Shown here in pieces: positions 55,065 to 63,974 of a stretch of DNA of 64,000 nucleotides; the first letter of the stretch is position 1, and every line of letters starts with the position of its first letter. The notes beneath the pieces were generated by a model, which searched no databases, was not told the origin of the DNA, and was given only the letters and a program-made list of their open reading frames with translations. The DNA is from Ruminococcus flavefaciens AE3010 (GTDB lineage Bacteria; Bacillota; Clostridia; Oscillospirales; Ruminococcaceae), in contig NZ_JAGT01000001.1 of assembly GCF_000526795.1 (NCBI RefSeq), forward strand, positions 953,001-1,017,000, in the 5' to 3' direction. A program made the translations under genes and the position numbers.

Positions 55065-57319
55065 GCACCAAAATCCATCTCATTGGTGTGGTAATCACTT
55101 TTAATCATTAGACCATAAACGAAGCTTCCTTTATTATTCCTCATCTTATGATACCCCGCCTGCTCCAAAGCTGCATAGAAATCTTTTGTACTGTGTTTAT
55201 GCTCCTTTGTATTGACACAATAATCCAAGTAAGCATCATACAGTTCGCCCGACTTTTGCTTATATGATGGATCTATTGCACACTTCTCATTAAGGAACAC
55301 AGATAGCCAATCGTTCTTTTCACGGTAGGCTGCAATAGCCTCACATACAACATTCGGTGGTTTGATATTGTAGTTCTCTGCAATTGCCTTACGTGAGCCT
55401 TCAATAATCCAAGACAAAATCGCGCCTCCCGCATGCTTAGCAAGATATTCTGTATAGTTCTTGATATCACTGCTACCATCTATTGTTGCATTGAACGGAA
55501 TAACTATCAGTCTGCGCCATGTTCCTAAATCATAAGCACTTACTTTCGGAAGATGATTAGTGTATAGTACCAGTGTATGACTTGGAGTAAAGCTAAATGG
55601 AGCCTTATACTTTTTCTCAGCGTAAATTGCATCAGTAGAACATAACTGCTTAATCATGCTGGAATTCAAATGCATACCTTCTTCCAGCTCCGATGCAATA
55701 ACAAGACGTTTTCCTTTCAACTCTGCCATTTCCGGTTTAACATTTCGCTTACAGCCAACTGTCAATGTATCAGCAGACATATTACCCGCATAGTTTCCTA
55801 GTACACGAGCAATTGTATTCCAGAATGTTGACTTGCCATTTCTTCCGCTACCGTAAGCAATAATCATTGCTTCAAGATATACATTACCAATTGCAGCCAA
55901 TCCTACAATACGCTGCACATAATTGATAAGTTCTTTGTCTCCGCAGAAGAAAACGTCAAGCGCATCATTCCATAAATTATCACCCTTAGTATCTGGCGAT
56001 ACCATCGTAACTTTTGTGATATAATCATTATAGTTATGTTCCTGCATACCATTCAACCCTTTTTTCAAATTATAGGTGAATGTAGGTGTATTAAGCAGAA
56101 ATGGATTATTGTCCAACTCATCAGGCTGCTTTTCCATTAATGGCATTGATGCTTCCAGTATAGATTTAACCCCATTAATGTTACGACACCTCATTACAAA
56201 AGCATGGTAATCCTTGGCACTAATTAACTCCTGATAAGCCGCTGTCTTATCAATAGACATAATTGCGAGCTGATTCTTTCTGAGCATCATAGTCTCAGCA
56301 CGTGTAGTTCCAAGAGTTTCCATCTTCTCAAAAGCTGCATTGATCATGATATTAGCCTCTTTGAGTTGCAAATCAGTGTGCTCCATGACCGCTTTCTTAG
56401 AACGCTGATAAGATTCTTCCCAGTTGATTCCGTTATACCTCAAAAAACCAGTTGCCTCTGTATAACAAACTTCATTGTTATACGCAGCTGTAAAAGTCCT
56501 GGCTTCACCAATATGAGAAAAGTCGTCTGGCTTTAATGAACCACCGTTGTATTTATCAGGCGGAATATAATCCGGAGAAGATGAAATCACTTTATAAAAC
56601 TTACAAGCACTCTTCCAAATGTTGTCAAGTTCTTTCTGAGAAAGCGGTGGTTCACACTCCTTAGACTTTTTCAGATATTTCTGATATGTATCCTCTGTGA
56701 GACCAAATCTCTTTAGAATTATCACAGAATACCTATGTAGAGTTGTATTGCGTGTCCCTTTGGGAATTGATGACTTTGTAATTGACGACTTTGCGCTTAA
56801 AGCAAGATAGTCATCAATATTCAGCTCACCTTCATGCCATAATATTTCAGCTCCAGGTGAACCATATACAAAACGTGCCGCATCGATAGCCCCAGCATCA
56901 AAAAACGGAAATTCATTATATATCTTAGCCTTAAGGCCAGCATAAGCAACACTATCATCGAGTGGATGAATTGGAAAATACACATGAAATTTAGGACGAG
57001 CAGCTTTGCCATCCTTCTGCTTCATATGATTTCGGCTAAAAACAAGGATATATGCCACATCCGGCAGCATATTATCTATATCCACCGGAGTAATCCAGTC
57101 ATCTGGATCGTCACTATTGGCATTGTCACAATCCATCATAACATTATCCGATATGACATAGTTTCCTATATTTCGATAGTTGTTTTTATACTCAGCACAG
57201 ACATGATCATAGTTCTGCACCTTCGTCATATCTGCCACTGAAGCAACAACAACTTTATTCGGATATAAGCAATTATCCTCTTTATGAAGATAATCAGCAT
57301 AAAAAACAGTTACATGCAT
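55061..57319 (-). CDS. primase-helicase (AEP-like primase plus D5/SF3-type helicase)
   Basis: 752 residues; GGAGGAAAGGAAG lies upstream of ATG 57319. The N-terminal ~200 residues look like an archaeo-eukaryotic primase: MMDCDN at ~61-66 (DxD metal motif) and PKFHVYFP at ~108-115 (His motif). The C-terminal part is a D5-type SF3 helicase: Walker A YGSGRNGKSTFWN (~490), VIASELEEG (Walker B-like) and HTLVLYTNHLPKV (sensor). It can prime and unwind for an autonomous replicon or phage. It is the main replication initiator of this operon. Confidence 0.9.
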   Translation of the reverse strand: MHVTVFYADYLHKEDNCLYPNKVVVASVADMTKVQNYDHVCAEYKNNYRNIGNYVISDNVMMDCDNANSDDPDDWITPVDIDNMLPDVAYILVFSRNHMKQKDGKAARPKFHVYFPIHPLDDSVAYAGLKAKIYNEFPFFDAGAIDAARFVYGSPGAEILWHEGELNIDDYLALSAKSSITKSSIPKGTRNTTLHRYSVIILKRFGLTEDTYQKYLKKSKECEPPLSQKELDNIWKSACKFYKVISSSPDYIPPDKYNGGSLKPDDFSHIGEARTFTAAYNNEVCYTEATGFLRYNGINWEESYQRSKKAVMEHTDLQLKEANIMINAAFEKMETLGTTRAETMMLRKNQLAIMSIDKTAAYQELISAKDYHAFVMRCRNINGVKSILEASMPLMEKQPDELDNNPFLLNTPTFTYNLKKGLNGMQEHNYNDYITKVTMVSPDTKGDNLWNDALDVFFCGDKELINYVQRIVGLAAIGNVYLEAMIIAYGSGRNGKSTFWNTIARVLGNYAGNMSADTLTVGCKRNVKPEMAELKGKRLVIASELEEGMHLNSSMIKQLCSTDAIYAEKKYKAPFSFTPSHTLVLYTNHLPKVSAYDLGTWRRLIVIPFNATIDGSSDIKNYTEYLAKHAGGAILSWIIEGSRKAIAENYNIKPPNVVCEAIAAYREKNDWLSVFLNEKCAIDPSYKQKSGELYDAYLDYCVNTKEHKHSTKDFYAALEQAGYHKMRNNKGSFVYGLMIKSDYHTNEMDFGA

Positions 57320-57452
57320 AAATGCTTCCTTTCCTCCGTATAATATAACGGATAATATTCACAAGATATGAGATGTAAGGCAGCAGTATTTACCACTGCC
57401 TCACGCCACTCATATATCTTCGTACATAATTCTAATTGTACGGCAACAGGTC

Positions 57453-57668
57453 TCACTCTTCTAATGAGCCATTTAAGATATTTTCTCTATATGCACATGT
57501 ATCACAAATGTAATATGAACCAAACAGATCACCATTGCCATTCGAAAAAGCTCTTGAAAGATCAAATTTCATCTCTTTGCCACAGTAAAAGCAATTGGTA
57601 AATACATTTTTATCAGTTAATTCAACTTCAACAGACAAACCTTCTAACCTTTCTTTAACATAAAACAT
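57453..57668 (-). CDS. small zinc-ribbon protein
   Basis: 71 residues from ATG 57668, AGAGGTG 6 bases upstream. Four cysteines in two CxxC knuckles (CFYCGKEM and YICDTCAY) should bind zinc. It lies between the polymerase and primase genes, 11 bp after the polymerase stop. Role unknown; possibly an accessory DNA-binding protein. The 57320-57452 gap contains a short inverted repeat (GGCAG...CTGCC). Confidence 0.75.
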   Translation of the reverse strand: MFYVKERLEGLSVEVELTDKNVFTNCFYCGKEMKFDLSRAFSNGNGDLFGSYYICDTCAYRENILNGSLEE

Positions 57669-57679
57669 AATTAACACCT

Positions 57680-59647
57680 CTATTCTTTTTGATAATACTC
57701 ACACTCATAAGCTTCTGCCTGCAACAGCAGACCTTTTGCCCACGGTGGTGATCTTGACATCTTCTTACGTACTGTCTGCAATGATACTCTACTGTCTGCT
57801 TCAATTATTACTTCATCATGCACATGTGCGACGATAAAACAGTCTGACAACATTCTAATACTATTGCAAAGCAGATCTCGAGCTATCCCCTGCACAATGT
57901 TCTCAACAAGTTTCGAACCATAGCTCTCAATGCATTCCCATTTCTGGTTTTTGCCTGTTCCCATATACGTTACAGATTCACCGCCGAACCGGTTCTTAAC
58001 TATTGCAGGTTGAGCATAAGCTAAACGCCGTTTTGAGGGTAGCTCTATAAACAGAATCCTGCTCTGGTATATAAAGCGCAAACCATGTGTTTCTGTTGTT
58101 GTCTTATACTTTATTGCGCTCTTTACCGCATCATCTACTGCCCACCACAGCGTCGTTATATACGGAGAGGATTTACGCCAGTCGTCCACGATACGCTTCA
58201 GTTCCTCGTCAGAAAGGTTCAGCTCATCTCCGCCCATAGCTTTCATAGCGCCGACAGAGCCGCCATAACCGCAGGCTAATTCCGCGATCTTGCCTTTCTG
58301 GCGCAGATGGCCGTTTATACCATGCTTTTCAACAGGAACGCCGAACATCTTCGATGCCGACGCACAGTATATGTCCTCCCCGTTTGCAAAGGCGTCCATA
58401 CGCCACTGCTCCCCTGCAAGCCATGCTATAACTCTTGCCTCGATCGCGTTGAAATCAGCAACAATAAAACGATAACCTTCACGTGGAATAAACGCCGTAC
58501 GTATAAGCTGCGCCAGAATATCTTGGATAGTATCATTATAAATGCACTTCAAAGCATTATAATCCCCTTTTTTGAGCAAATCACGTGCTTCCGATAGGTT
58601 CGAAATATGATTTTGCGGTAAATTATGGAATTGTAAATGTCTACTGGAAAAACGACCGCTCCTACTTGCTCCATAAAATTGAAACATCCCTCGTGCACGG
58701 CTATCAAAACAGGCAACATTTTTCATTGTTTCATATTTAGATAGGGAGCTTTTTGAAATCTGTTGATACAATAGTAATACTTTCTGTATTTCTACTGGAA
58801 CAGATTTTATAAGATGCTGTACGGTACTCCTGTCGAGTAAACTGGTATTTACACCATGCTCTGAAAGCCATTGTTTCATCTGCTGCACGGATTTGGGATT
58901 TTCCAGATTTGTAAGTTGCTGTAGTTTCTCCAAAATCGATGCCCTAGCAAACTCTCCGAAACGAATTGCCTGCTCCACCATTGTTAAGTCAATCAAGATA
59001 CCACGATCATTGATTTTCTCACCAAGGTGATATTCATCCCAAACAGTTTCGGGGACAGGGAAGCGTAAAAGCTTCTTATGTAAATCAATCACTAGCTCAA
59101 GCTCGCGCATTGTATGCCGCTTAAACTCTTCCCATTTTCCAGATGATTCCGCCGGATAATGTCTAACACTATTATAGTCCGGTACGCAGAAATAACGCTC
59201 AAGCGCCGATACATCATTCATTTTGCGTATTTCTAAATTCATTATCTCACATACGCTTTTGAATGAAAAAGGCAAACCATTATATGCAGCCGATATCATA
59301 ATGCAGCGCCATGCTGACGGATCAAGATATCCACCACTATTATCCTCGGAAATATTGTATGATTTGAAATAATGATGATAGTTCCTGCGTAGATACTTAG
59401 ACAAGCAAATCCTTACAAATGTAGCATTATAGGCATATTTCAGAATACTATTATCAGTTAAAGCTCTTAAAATGGCCTCAGGTATAATCTCACCACCAGC
59501 AACATTAACAACCTGCACTTCCCCGCCATCAATCGAATAACTTAACAATAGCAACTCAAATTCCTGCGACTCCACATATCGATAAACACCTGCATTAATT
59601 ACATCAACATCAGAAAACGCCTTGATATTAATGTAAATCATTTTCAT
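57680..59647 (-). CDS. phage-type family A DNA polymerase with eroded exonuclease motifs
   Basis: 655 residues; AAGGAAG before ATG 59647. Polymerase motifs are intact: A (VADFNAIEARVIAWLAGE, ~396), B (RQKGKIAELACGYGG, ~449) and C (AHVHDEVIIE, ~606). The N-terminal 3'-5' exonuclease domain keeps its fold order but not its acids: the usual DIET of Exo I is NIKA (YINIKAFSDVDV), the acidic residue after NAxF of Exo II is Val (NATFVRICLSKYL), and the Exo III Y...D is H...E (FKRHTMRELELV). It should polymerise with little or no proofreading. It replicates the element with the primase-helicase. Confidence 0.92.
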   Translation of the reverse strand: MKMIYINIKAFSDVDVINAGVYRYVESQEFELLLLSYSIDGGEVQVVNVAGGEIIPEAILRALTDNSILKYAYNATFVRICLSKYLRRNYHHYFKSYNISEDNSGGYLDPSAWRCIMISAAYNGLPFSFKSVCEIMNLEIRKMNDVSALERYFCVPDYNSVRHYPAESSGKWEEFKRHTMRELELVIDLHKKLLRFPVPETVWDEYHLGEKINDRGILIDLTMVEQAIRFGEFARASILEKLQQLTNLENPKSVQQMKQWLSEHGVNTSLLDRSTVQHLIKSVPVEIQKVLLLYQQISKSSLSKYETMKNVACFDSRARGMFQFYGASRSGRFSSRHLQFHNLPQNHISNLSEARDLLKKGDYNALKCIYNDTIQDILAQLIRTAFIPREGYRFIVADFNAIEARVIAWLAGEQWRMDAFANGEDIYCASASKMFGVPVEKHGINGHLRQKGKIAELACGYGGSVGAMKAMGGDELNLSDEELKRIVDDWRKSSPYITTLWWAVDDAVKSAIKYKTTTETHGLRFIYQSRILFIELPSKRRLAYAQPAIVKNRFGGESVTYMGTGKNQKWECIESYGSKLVENIVQGIARDLLCNSIRMLSDCFIVAHVHDEVIIEADSRVSLQTVRKKMSRSPPWAKGLLLQAEAYECEYYQKE

Positions 59648-59710
59648 TGTATCACTTCCTTAGTTTCTCCAGATTGAACACTATAACCGTCACTCATCTT
59701 AATATGGTGT

Positions 59711-60283
59711 TTAAGCAAAGAAATCATCTTCCTCATCACCACTTAAGTTGGCAAAGTCATCCTTTGCACTTGACCTGTGAGTAATGCGCTCACCGTCTCT
59801 ATTCTTCTGCAGATTCTGTAACTGGCAGCCAATACCGCATTTGCCTTCATGATTATAGGCATAAAAGTTTAAAGAAACTCTTCCAAAAATACCGCCATAA
59901 ATCTCGCTGGCATCAATAATAGGCTTGCATTCACTATCAACTACCTCAGGCTTATAATAACTTGAGGCATTTATAAAATAACGCCCTGCATATATTGGGT
60001 CACCAGGATGTTCCCTTTCACCATCTTTCAATGGAGTTGGGATTGCTCCAAGCGAAGGAATTACACCATCATTCCCCATAAGCTTATTCTGACCTGCAAA
60101 ATAGGCAGCTTCTATAGCCGCCTCAACTTTCGTAAGAGTGAATGTATCATCTTTTGAGATAAGAGCCATTAAACTATATTTAGGCTTTTCACCTTTTTTA
60201 TAGCTCTTTGGTTCGAAAACATTTAAATAGCAAAAGCACACGCTCTTGCCCGTAATAATAGAAGTATTATCGTTCATTTTCAT
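59711..60283 (-). CDS. DUF2815 family phage protein
   Basis: 190 residues with the DUF2815 pattern: VCFCYLNVFEPKSYKKGEKPKYS, LISKDDTFTLTKVEAAIEAAY, GDPIYAGRYFINASS and IYGGIFGRVSLNFYAYN, ending in an acidic tail (DEEDDFFA) like that of single-strand DNA-binding proteins. In phages this gene regularly precedes the family A polymerase and probably coats single-stranded DNA. Its ATG overlaps the end of the HTH gene upstream. Confidence 0.88.
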   Translation of the reverse strand: MKMNDNTSIITGKSVCFCYLNVFEPKSYKKGEKPKYSLMALISKDDTFTLTKVEAAIEAAYFAGQNKLMGNDGVIPSLGAIPTPLKDGEREHPGDPIYAGRYFINASSYYKPEVVDSECKPIIDASEIYGGIFGRVSLNFYAYNHEGKCGIGCQLQNLQKNRDGERITHRSSAKDDFANLSGDEEDDFFA

Positions 60284-60540
60284 TTATATTCCTCCTGTAA
60301 ATCGATAGAAATCGGGGAAATCCCCTCTGGTTTATTATGCTGCTTAGTAAGATAGCTATTGTTCAAAAAGTCCATCAAAGACTTCATATTGACAAATATT
60401 TTAACTCCGGCACGTACTGCTGAAATTGTTCCACTCTTAGCCCATTTTCGGACAGCATATGCTGAGACCCCAACCGCCTCAAAGGCTTGTTTTACGCTTA
60501 ACATAAAAGGAATCTCCTGTAAACTAGAATTTTCTAACAT
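60280..60540 (-). CDS. excisionase/MerR-type helix-turn-helix protein
   Basis: 86 residues. A winged helix-turn-helix near the N-terminus (MLSVKQAFEAVGVSAYAVRKW, GTISAVRAGVKIFVNMKSLMDFL) is the layout of excisionase-like DNA-binding proteins. It may bind an attachment site or the operon control region. It overlaps the DUF2815 gene by 4 bp, so is part of the operon. The start may be ATG 60540 or the internal ATG (MLSVKQ). Confidence 0.75.
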   Translation of the reverse strand: MLENSSLQEIPFMLSVKQAFEAVGVSAYAVRKWAKSGTISAVRAGVKIFVNMKSLMDFLNNSYLTKQHNKPEGISPISIDLQEEYK

Positions 60541-60590
60541 AAAAACGCCCTCGCTTTCTATTTTTATGCAATATCATAGTGGTTAAATAA

Positions 60591-60770
60591 TCAAGCTTCT
60601 TGTTTGAAGAGCTGATCGATTATAAGAAACATCGCAGCTTTATCGTTTGCCGGCAGTTCTTTACGCATCAAACGAGTCATTGTTGACTCTGAAATATGGA
60701 GGGCATCTGCAATCTGCCATAATCTGATGCCGTATTTACGTGCATATGTCTTCACATCACGATTTGCCAT
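60591..60770 (-). CDS. 59-residue helix-turn-helix protein
   Basis: A perfect GGAGGTGA lies 5 bases before ATG 60770. The sequence (MANRDVKTYARKYGIRLWQI, ADALHISESTMTRLMRKELP) is a Cro/C1-like or phage-type helix-turn-helix. It is the first structural gene of the replication operon, 50 bp before the excisionase-like gene, and probably regulates it. Confidence 0.8.
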   Translation of the reverse strand: MANRDVKTYARKYGIRLWQIADALHISESTMTRLMRKELPANDKAAMFLIIDQLFKQEA

Positions 60771-60815
60771 TTTTTCACCTCCTTTTACATTCTCGCCTAC
60801 CTACAAAACAGCTAA

Positions 60816-60836
60816 CTATTCCCTAAGATATAACAT
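60816..60836 (-). other. possible leader peptide
   Basis: AGGAGG sits 8 bases before ATG 60836 and is followed by six codons (MLYLRE) and a stop, 45 bp before the helix-turn-helix gene. A strong ribosome site on so short an ORF suggests a leader peptide or a remnant. Confidence 0.35.
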
Positions 60837-61558
60837 AGATATCAACCTCCTCATAATAGACTTGTAGCACTAAAACACTTCATCCTACGATGACGACCGC
60901 GTTCTGGATGCTACATTTCTATTAAAGGTTTACTCGACACGCCTGAAATGCCCAGATTTTATATACTTTAATGCAATTATATAGCTTATTGTGCATCGAT
61001 ATATAAAAAACGCACCTTATTGCAGTAATTTGCATATTTTGCGGCGCTATATGTTGGGATATTTCGTTACTATTACTCGAGATATCCATCTCGCCTCACA
61101 TTTTGAAGCTTGTTCGCATATTATACATTTTTGTTCCTATCAAGTAGGAATTATCGCACTTCGACCGAGCAGGTTCATATAAGCACAATTACCAATATTA
61201 CGCTCGAGTAGGAAGCGTCATTGAGCCGCCGACCTCTTACATCAACTAATGTACTTTCCGGTACACTATGTAAAATCCACCTGACATCCAACATAATATA
61301 TTAGATACCTCAAATTTCGTGGAATCTGCGACTTACTTAGAATAATCTCTAATTTTAGTGGTGTAGTTGGATAGAACGAGCCGGAGACTCCATAAGAAGC
61401 TAAGATACTCTTAGAGCTTTCAAGTGCTACGAAGAATTTTCAAATAGATTGTAATGGTTATAATTTCTATGTTGAATAAAATATAGCTTTACCTTTTTTA
61501 ATAAGCCGCTTGTTCTTTTATGGAAACCGCCCAATAACATACCACCCATAAATGAAGT
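60837..61558. other. intergenic control region of the replication module
   Basis: About 720 bp with no supported gene. TACTCGA occurs at about 60930, 61073 and (on the other strand) 61205, each in a different context, and AGTAGGAA occurs twice. This region may hold the operon promoter and a replication origin (inference). Confidence 0.35.
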
Positions 61559-61583
61559 ATCCCCGAGCAGTAGCTCGGGGATT
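61559..61583. terminator. terminator-like hairpin
   Basis: ATCCCCGAGC/GCTCGGGGAT followed by TTTCTT; no gene on the plus strand precedes it closely, so its partner gene may be lost. Confidence 0.65.
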
Positions 61584-61694
61584 TCTTATCACTTTTTTCA
61601 TCCTACTATTGCCATTTAGTTCATAGCGCTATCAGCATCATATGCACTTTCAATTTCACACGCACAGTTCTTACTACATTTGCAAGATAACAGA

Positions 61695-61763
61695 AAAGCC
61701 TGTATGTAGCGTTTTCTACTAAATACAGGCTTTTAATTCTGGCGGACAGAGCGTGATTCGAAC
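61695..61763 (-). other. tRNA 3'-end relic with its terminator (copy B)
   Basis: On the minus strand: TTCGAATCACGCTCTGTCCG followed by CCA, the T loop, T stem 3' strand and acceptor 3' strand of a tRNA. The matching 5' part is absent, since upstream sequence shows no anticodon arm. A hairpin with stem AAGCCTGTAT/ATACAGGCTT and T run follows at 61734-61695. Same order and orientation as copy A at 1163-1236. Confidence 0.55.
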
Positions 61764-61815
61764 ATTCATCACTCTCATATGCAATTACTATTCTTTTGCA
61801 AATATACGCATAATA

Positions 61816-62361
61816 TCACTCCACGGGAAGGTCAATGAATGTTGGCTCATGCTTAGCAGCACGAACATATTTAAGCATATCCTCTCGGAGCAGGCGTAAT
61901 GTTGAAGTATTTATGCCAGGGTGTCCACAGATGTACTCATCGTTCATAAGATCATTATCAATAACGAGCTGGATATTGTTATCAGTATCAAATATCAGTT
62001 CAAGGGCCGAAACTGAGCCCGGAACTGTATGCAAGTATTCCTGCATCTTATCAGCTTCCGCAAAGGATAGACGGGCACAGTTGAGCTGAGAGGTCAGAAA
62101 CTTGGTCTTGAATGGCTTGTCACCTGGCATAAGCAGCATATAGAAGCTGGTTTTCTGACGGTTGCAGAGGAAGAGATTCTTGCAGATCTTAGCCCCAAGA
62201 ACAGATTCTATCAGCAGGCAGTCCTCCATAGTATCTGCATGGTCATGGTCGGCTCTCTTGTATTCAATACCAAGAGAGTCAAGCTTATCATATATAGCCA
62301 TTTCAGCTTCGGAACGCTCATCTGTTGGTCGTCCGCTGTAAAGAGTGTTATCTATATTCAT
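61816..62361 (-). CDS. YbaK/ProX-type aminoacyl-tRNA deacylase
   Basis: 181 residues from ATG 62361, with AAAGGAG 8 bases upstream. YbaK/EbsC fold: LGIEYKRADHDHADTMEDC, GAKICKNLFLCNRQKTSFYML, LSFAEADKMQEYL, PGSVSALEL and GHPGINTSTLRL. ProX-like enzymes remove alanine wrongly loaded on tRNA-Pro. It starts 13 bp after the ATPase gene stop, in the same direction. Intact length. Confidence 0.9.
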   Translation of the reverse strand: MNIDNTLYSGRPTDERSEAEMAIYDKLDSLGIEYKRADHDHADTMEDCLLIESVLGAKICKNLFLCNRQKTSFYMLLMPGDKPFKTKFLTSQLNCARLSFAEADKMQEYLHTVPGSVSALELIFDTDNNIQLVIDNDLMNDEYICGHPGINTSTLRLLREDMLKYVRAAKHEPTFIDLPVE

Positions 62362-62374
62362 TTCAATGCTCCTT

Positions 62375-63571
62375 TCACCATTTTTCACGCATAAGGAAAT
62401 CGGCTATATGCACTATCTCGATACCGTTATCGTTGCCTAAAGCGAGTGGGTCGCGGCAAACTACATATTTATGGTAGTGATCCTTTATATCCATAAGGTT
62501 AGCAGTTTCACGGTCAGAGCCGTCGGGAAGATGAACGCAGACCTGAACGTATATCCTTTCATCTCTGCGAACTGCAACAAAATCGATCTCCTTGGTATTG
62601 TTCTTTCCAATATAGACATCATACCCCCTGCGCTTCATTTCGAGGTACACTATGTTCTCAAATACAGCTGAAAGCATTTTTGTATCGAAGCCCATCTGAC
62701 TGTACTTGATAGAAATATCGGAAAGATAATATTTTTCCTGAGTTTTGAGTACAGCTTTGCCCTGAAGGTCGTAGCGCTGACAGGGATAAATGATAAACGC
62801 TTCAACGAGCCATTTCAGGTAGTTGTAGATAGTTTCGACAGAAAGACTGCGATTCTCGCTTTTTAGGAACTTCACTATCGTATTAGCCGAAAAGGTCATA
62901 CCAACGTTTTCAATCACATAACGAACAACTCTGTCAAAGAGTTCCTTATTGCGTATCTTGTGACGTTTAGAGATATCTCTGGTAATGACAGAAGCATATA
63001 TGCCATCAACAATTTGATATGCAGACTTAGTATCAAAGTTACTGATACCAACAAGGGGGAATCCTCCATACTGTACATATTCATCGAACATATCCCTTGC
63101 CTGAGACACATCTTTATTTTTAAATATCAGGTACTCACGAAGCGAAAGCGTATAAACGGGGATAGTCACATATCTACCCGTTAGGTATGTGGATATTTCA
63201 CTCGACATCAGCTTGCTGTTCGAACCGGTGACATATATATCAACGTCGCTGTTTTCAAGAAGGTCATTAATGACCTTCTCCCAGCCTTTTATTTCCTGTA
63301 ATTCATCAAGGAGCAGGTAACAGCGTCCTTTATCAGAAATTACAGTTTTTATATCTGCGTACATCTCCTTAGCAGAGAAGTCCTCGTACATGATCTCGTT
63401 ATATCTGCGCTCAATGATGTTTTCTTTTGAAACTCCACGCTTTGTTAGTTCATCAGCTACCATTTCAAGTATAGTGGATTTGCCGCAGCGACGTACTCCG
63501 GCGAGTATCTTTACAACAGGAGAATCTATAAATGGCTCTATTGCATTAATGTAATCAAATCTAAGAATCAT
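62375..63571 (-). CDS. AAA ATPase with DUF4143 C-terminal domain
   Basis: 398 residues from ATG 63571 (MILRFDYINAIEPF). The open frame continues upstream, but that stretch is group II intron RNA. Walker A in LAGVRRCGKSTILEM, Walker B in CYLLLDELQEI, VDIYVTGSNSKLM; C-terminal DUF4143 domain with YYLSDISIKY, NIVYLEMKRRGYDVYIG and EIDFVAV, a restriction-nuclease-like fold often inactive. These ATPases are widespread in anaerobes, role unclear. No strong ribosome site is seen before 63571; the intron insertion lies 8 bp upstream and may have altered expression. Confidence 0.9.
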   Translation of the reverse strand: MILRFDYINAIEPFIDSPVVKILAGVRRCGKSTILEMVADELTKRGVSKENIIERRYNEIMYEDFSAKEMYADIKTVISDKGRCYLLLDELQEIKGWEKVINDLLENSDVDIYVTGSNSKLMSSEISTYLTGRYVTIPVYTLSLREYLIFKNKDVSQARDMFDEYVQYGGFPLVGISNFDTKSAYQIVDGIYASVITRDISKRHKIRNKELFDRVVRYVIENVGMTFSANTIVKFLKSENRSLSVETIYNYLKWLVEAFIIYPCQRYDLQGKAVLKTQEKYYLSDISIKYSQMGFDTKMLSAVFENIVYLEMKRRGYDVYIGKNNTKEIDFVAVRRDERIYVQVCVHLPDGSDRETANLMDIKDHYHKYVVCRDPLALGNDNGIEIVHIADFLMREKW

Positions 63572-63578
63572 AATATCA

Positions 63579-63932
63579 GTCGAGTAGACAGTCTCGACAC
63601 TCCTTTCAAAATATTTCAAGTGAAAGGCTTGCCTACTGCCCCTCACGGAACCGTACGTGCAGTTTTCCTGCATACGGCTCTTCAAACAGTCATTGGATTC
63701 CAGTTCCAAATATCGGTAATCAAATTAGGTTCAGAAATGTAGTAGTTCCACACTCTTAGATACTTTTCGTATCTGAATTTCCCCTTTTGGTCTCTTCTGT
63801 TCAGCATTCGATAAGTTCCGCGCTTTAGATATTTCCAAAAGTTTGCCTCCAAGGCTGTGTACCGGCTGCTTGCTATGCTTTACCGGGTTCAGATTTTCAC
63901 CAAACTATATTATCTGCACCGAACTGGCGCAC
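63579..63932 (-). mobile_element. internally deleted group II intron
   Basis: On the minus strand the 5' end GTGCGCCAGTTCGGTGC starts at 63932. About 60 bases later it runs into the C-terminal end of an intron-encoded maturase (FWKYLKRGTYRMLNRRDQKG to WNWNPMTV and stop), then domain V (GAGCCGTATGCAGG, CACGTACGGTTC) and domain VI, ending CTACTCGAC near 63579. Domains I-IV and most of the reverse transcriptase are missing, so it cannot move or splice alone. It sits in the 5' UTR of the ATPase gene. Confidence 0.85.
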
Positions 63933-63945
63933 CCTCTGTTATACT

Positions 63946-63974
63946 ATTATACCCAAAATAGTTGTAGTAGTCAA
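63946..63974 (-). promoter_or_regulatory. sigma-A promoter of the ATPase-ProX unit
   Basis: On the minus strand TTGACT (63974-63969), 17 bp, TATAAT (63951-63946), just upstream of the intron 5' end. Confidence 0.75.

Noticed and set aside
60991..61182. 63-residue plus-strand ORF in the control region
   Set aside because: No ribosome site, no recognisable family and low-quality codon pattern.
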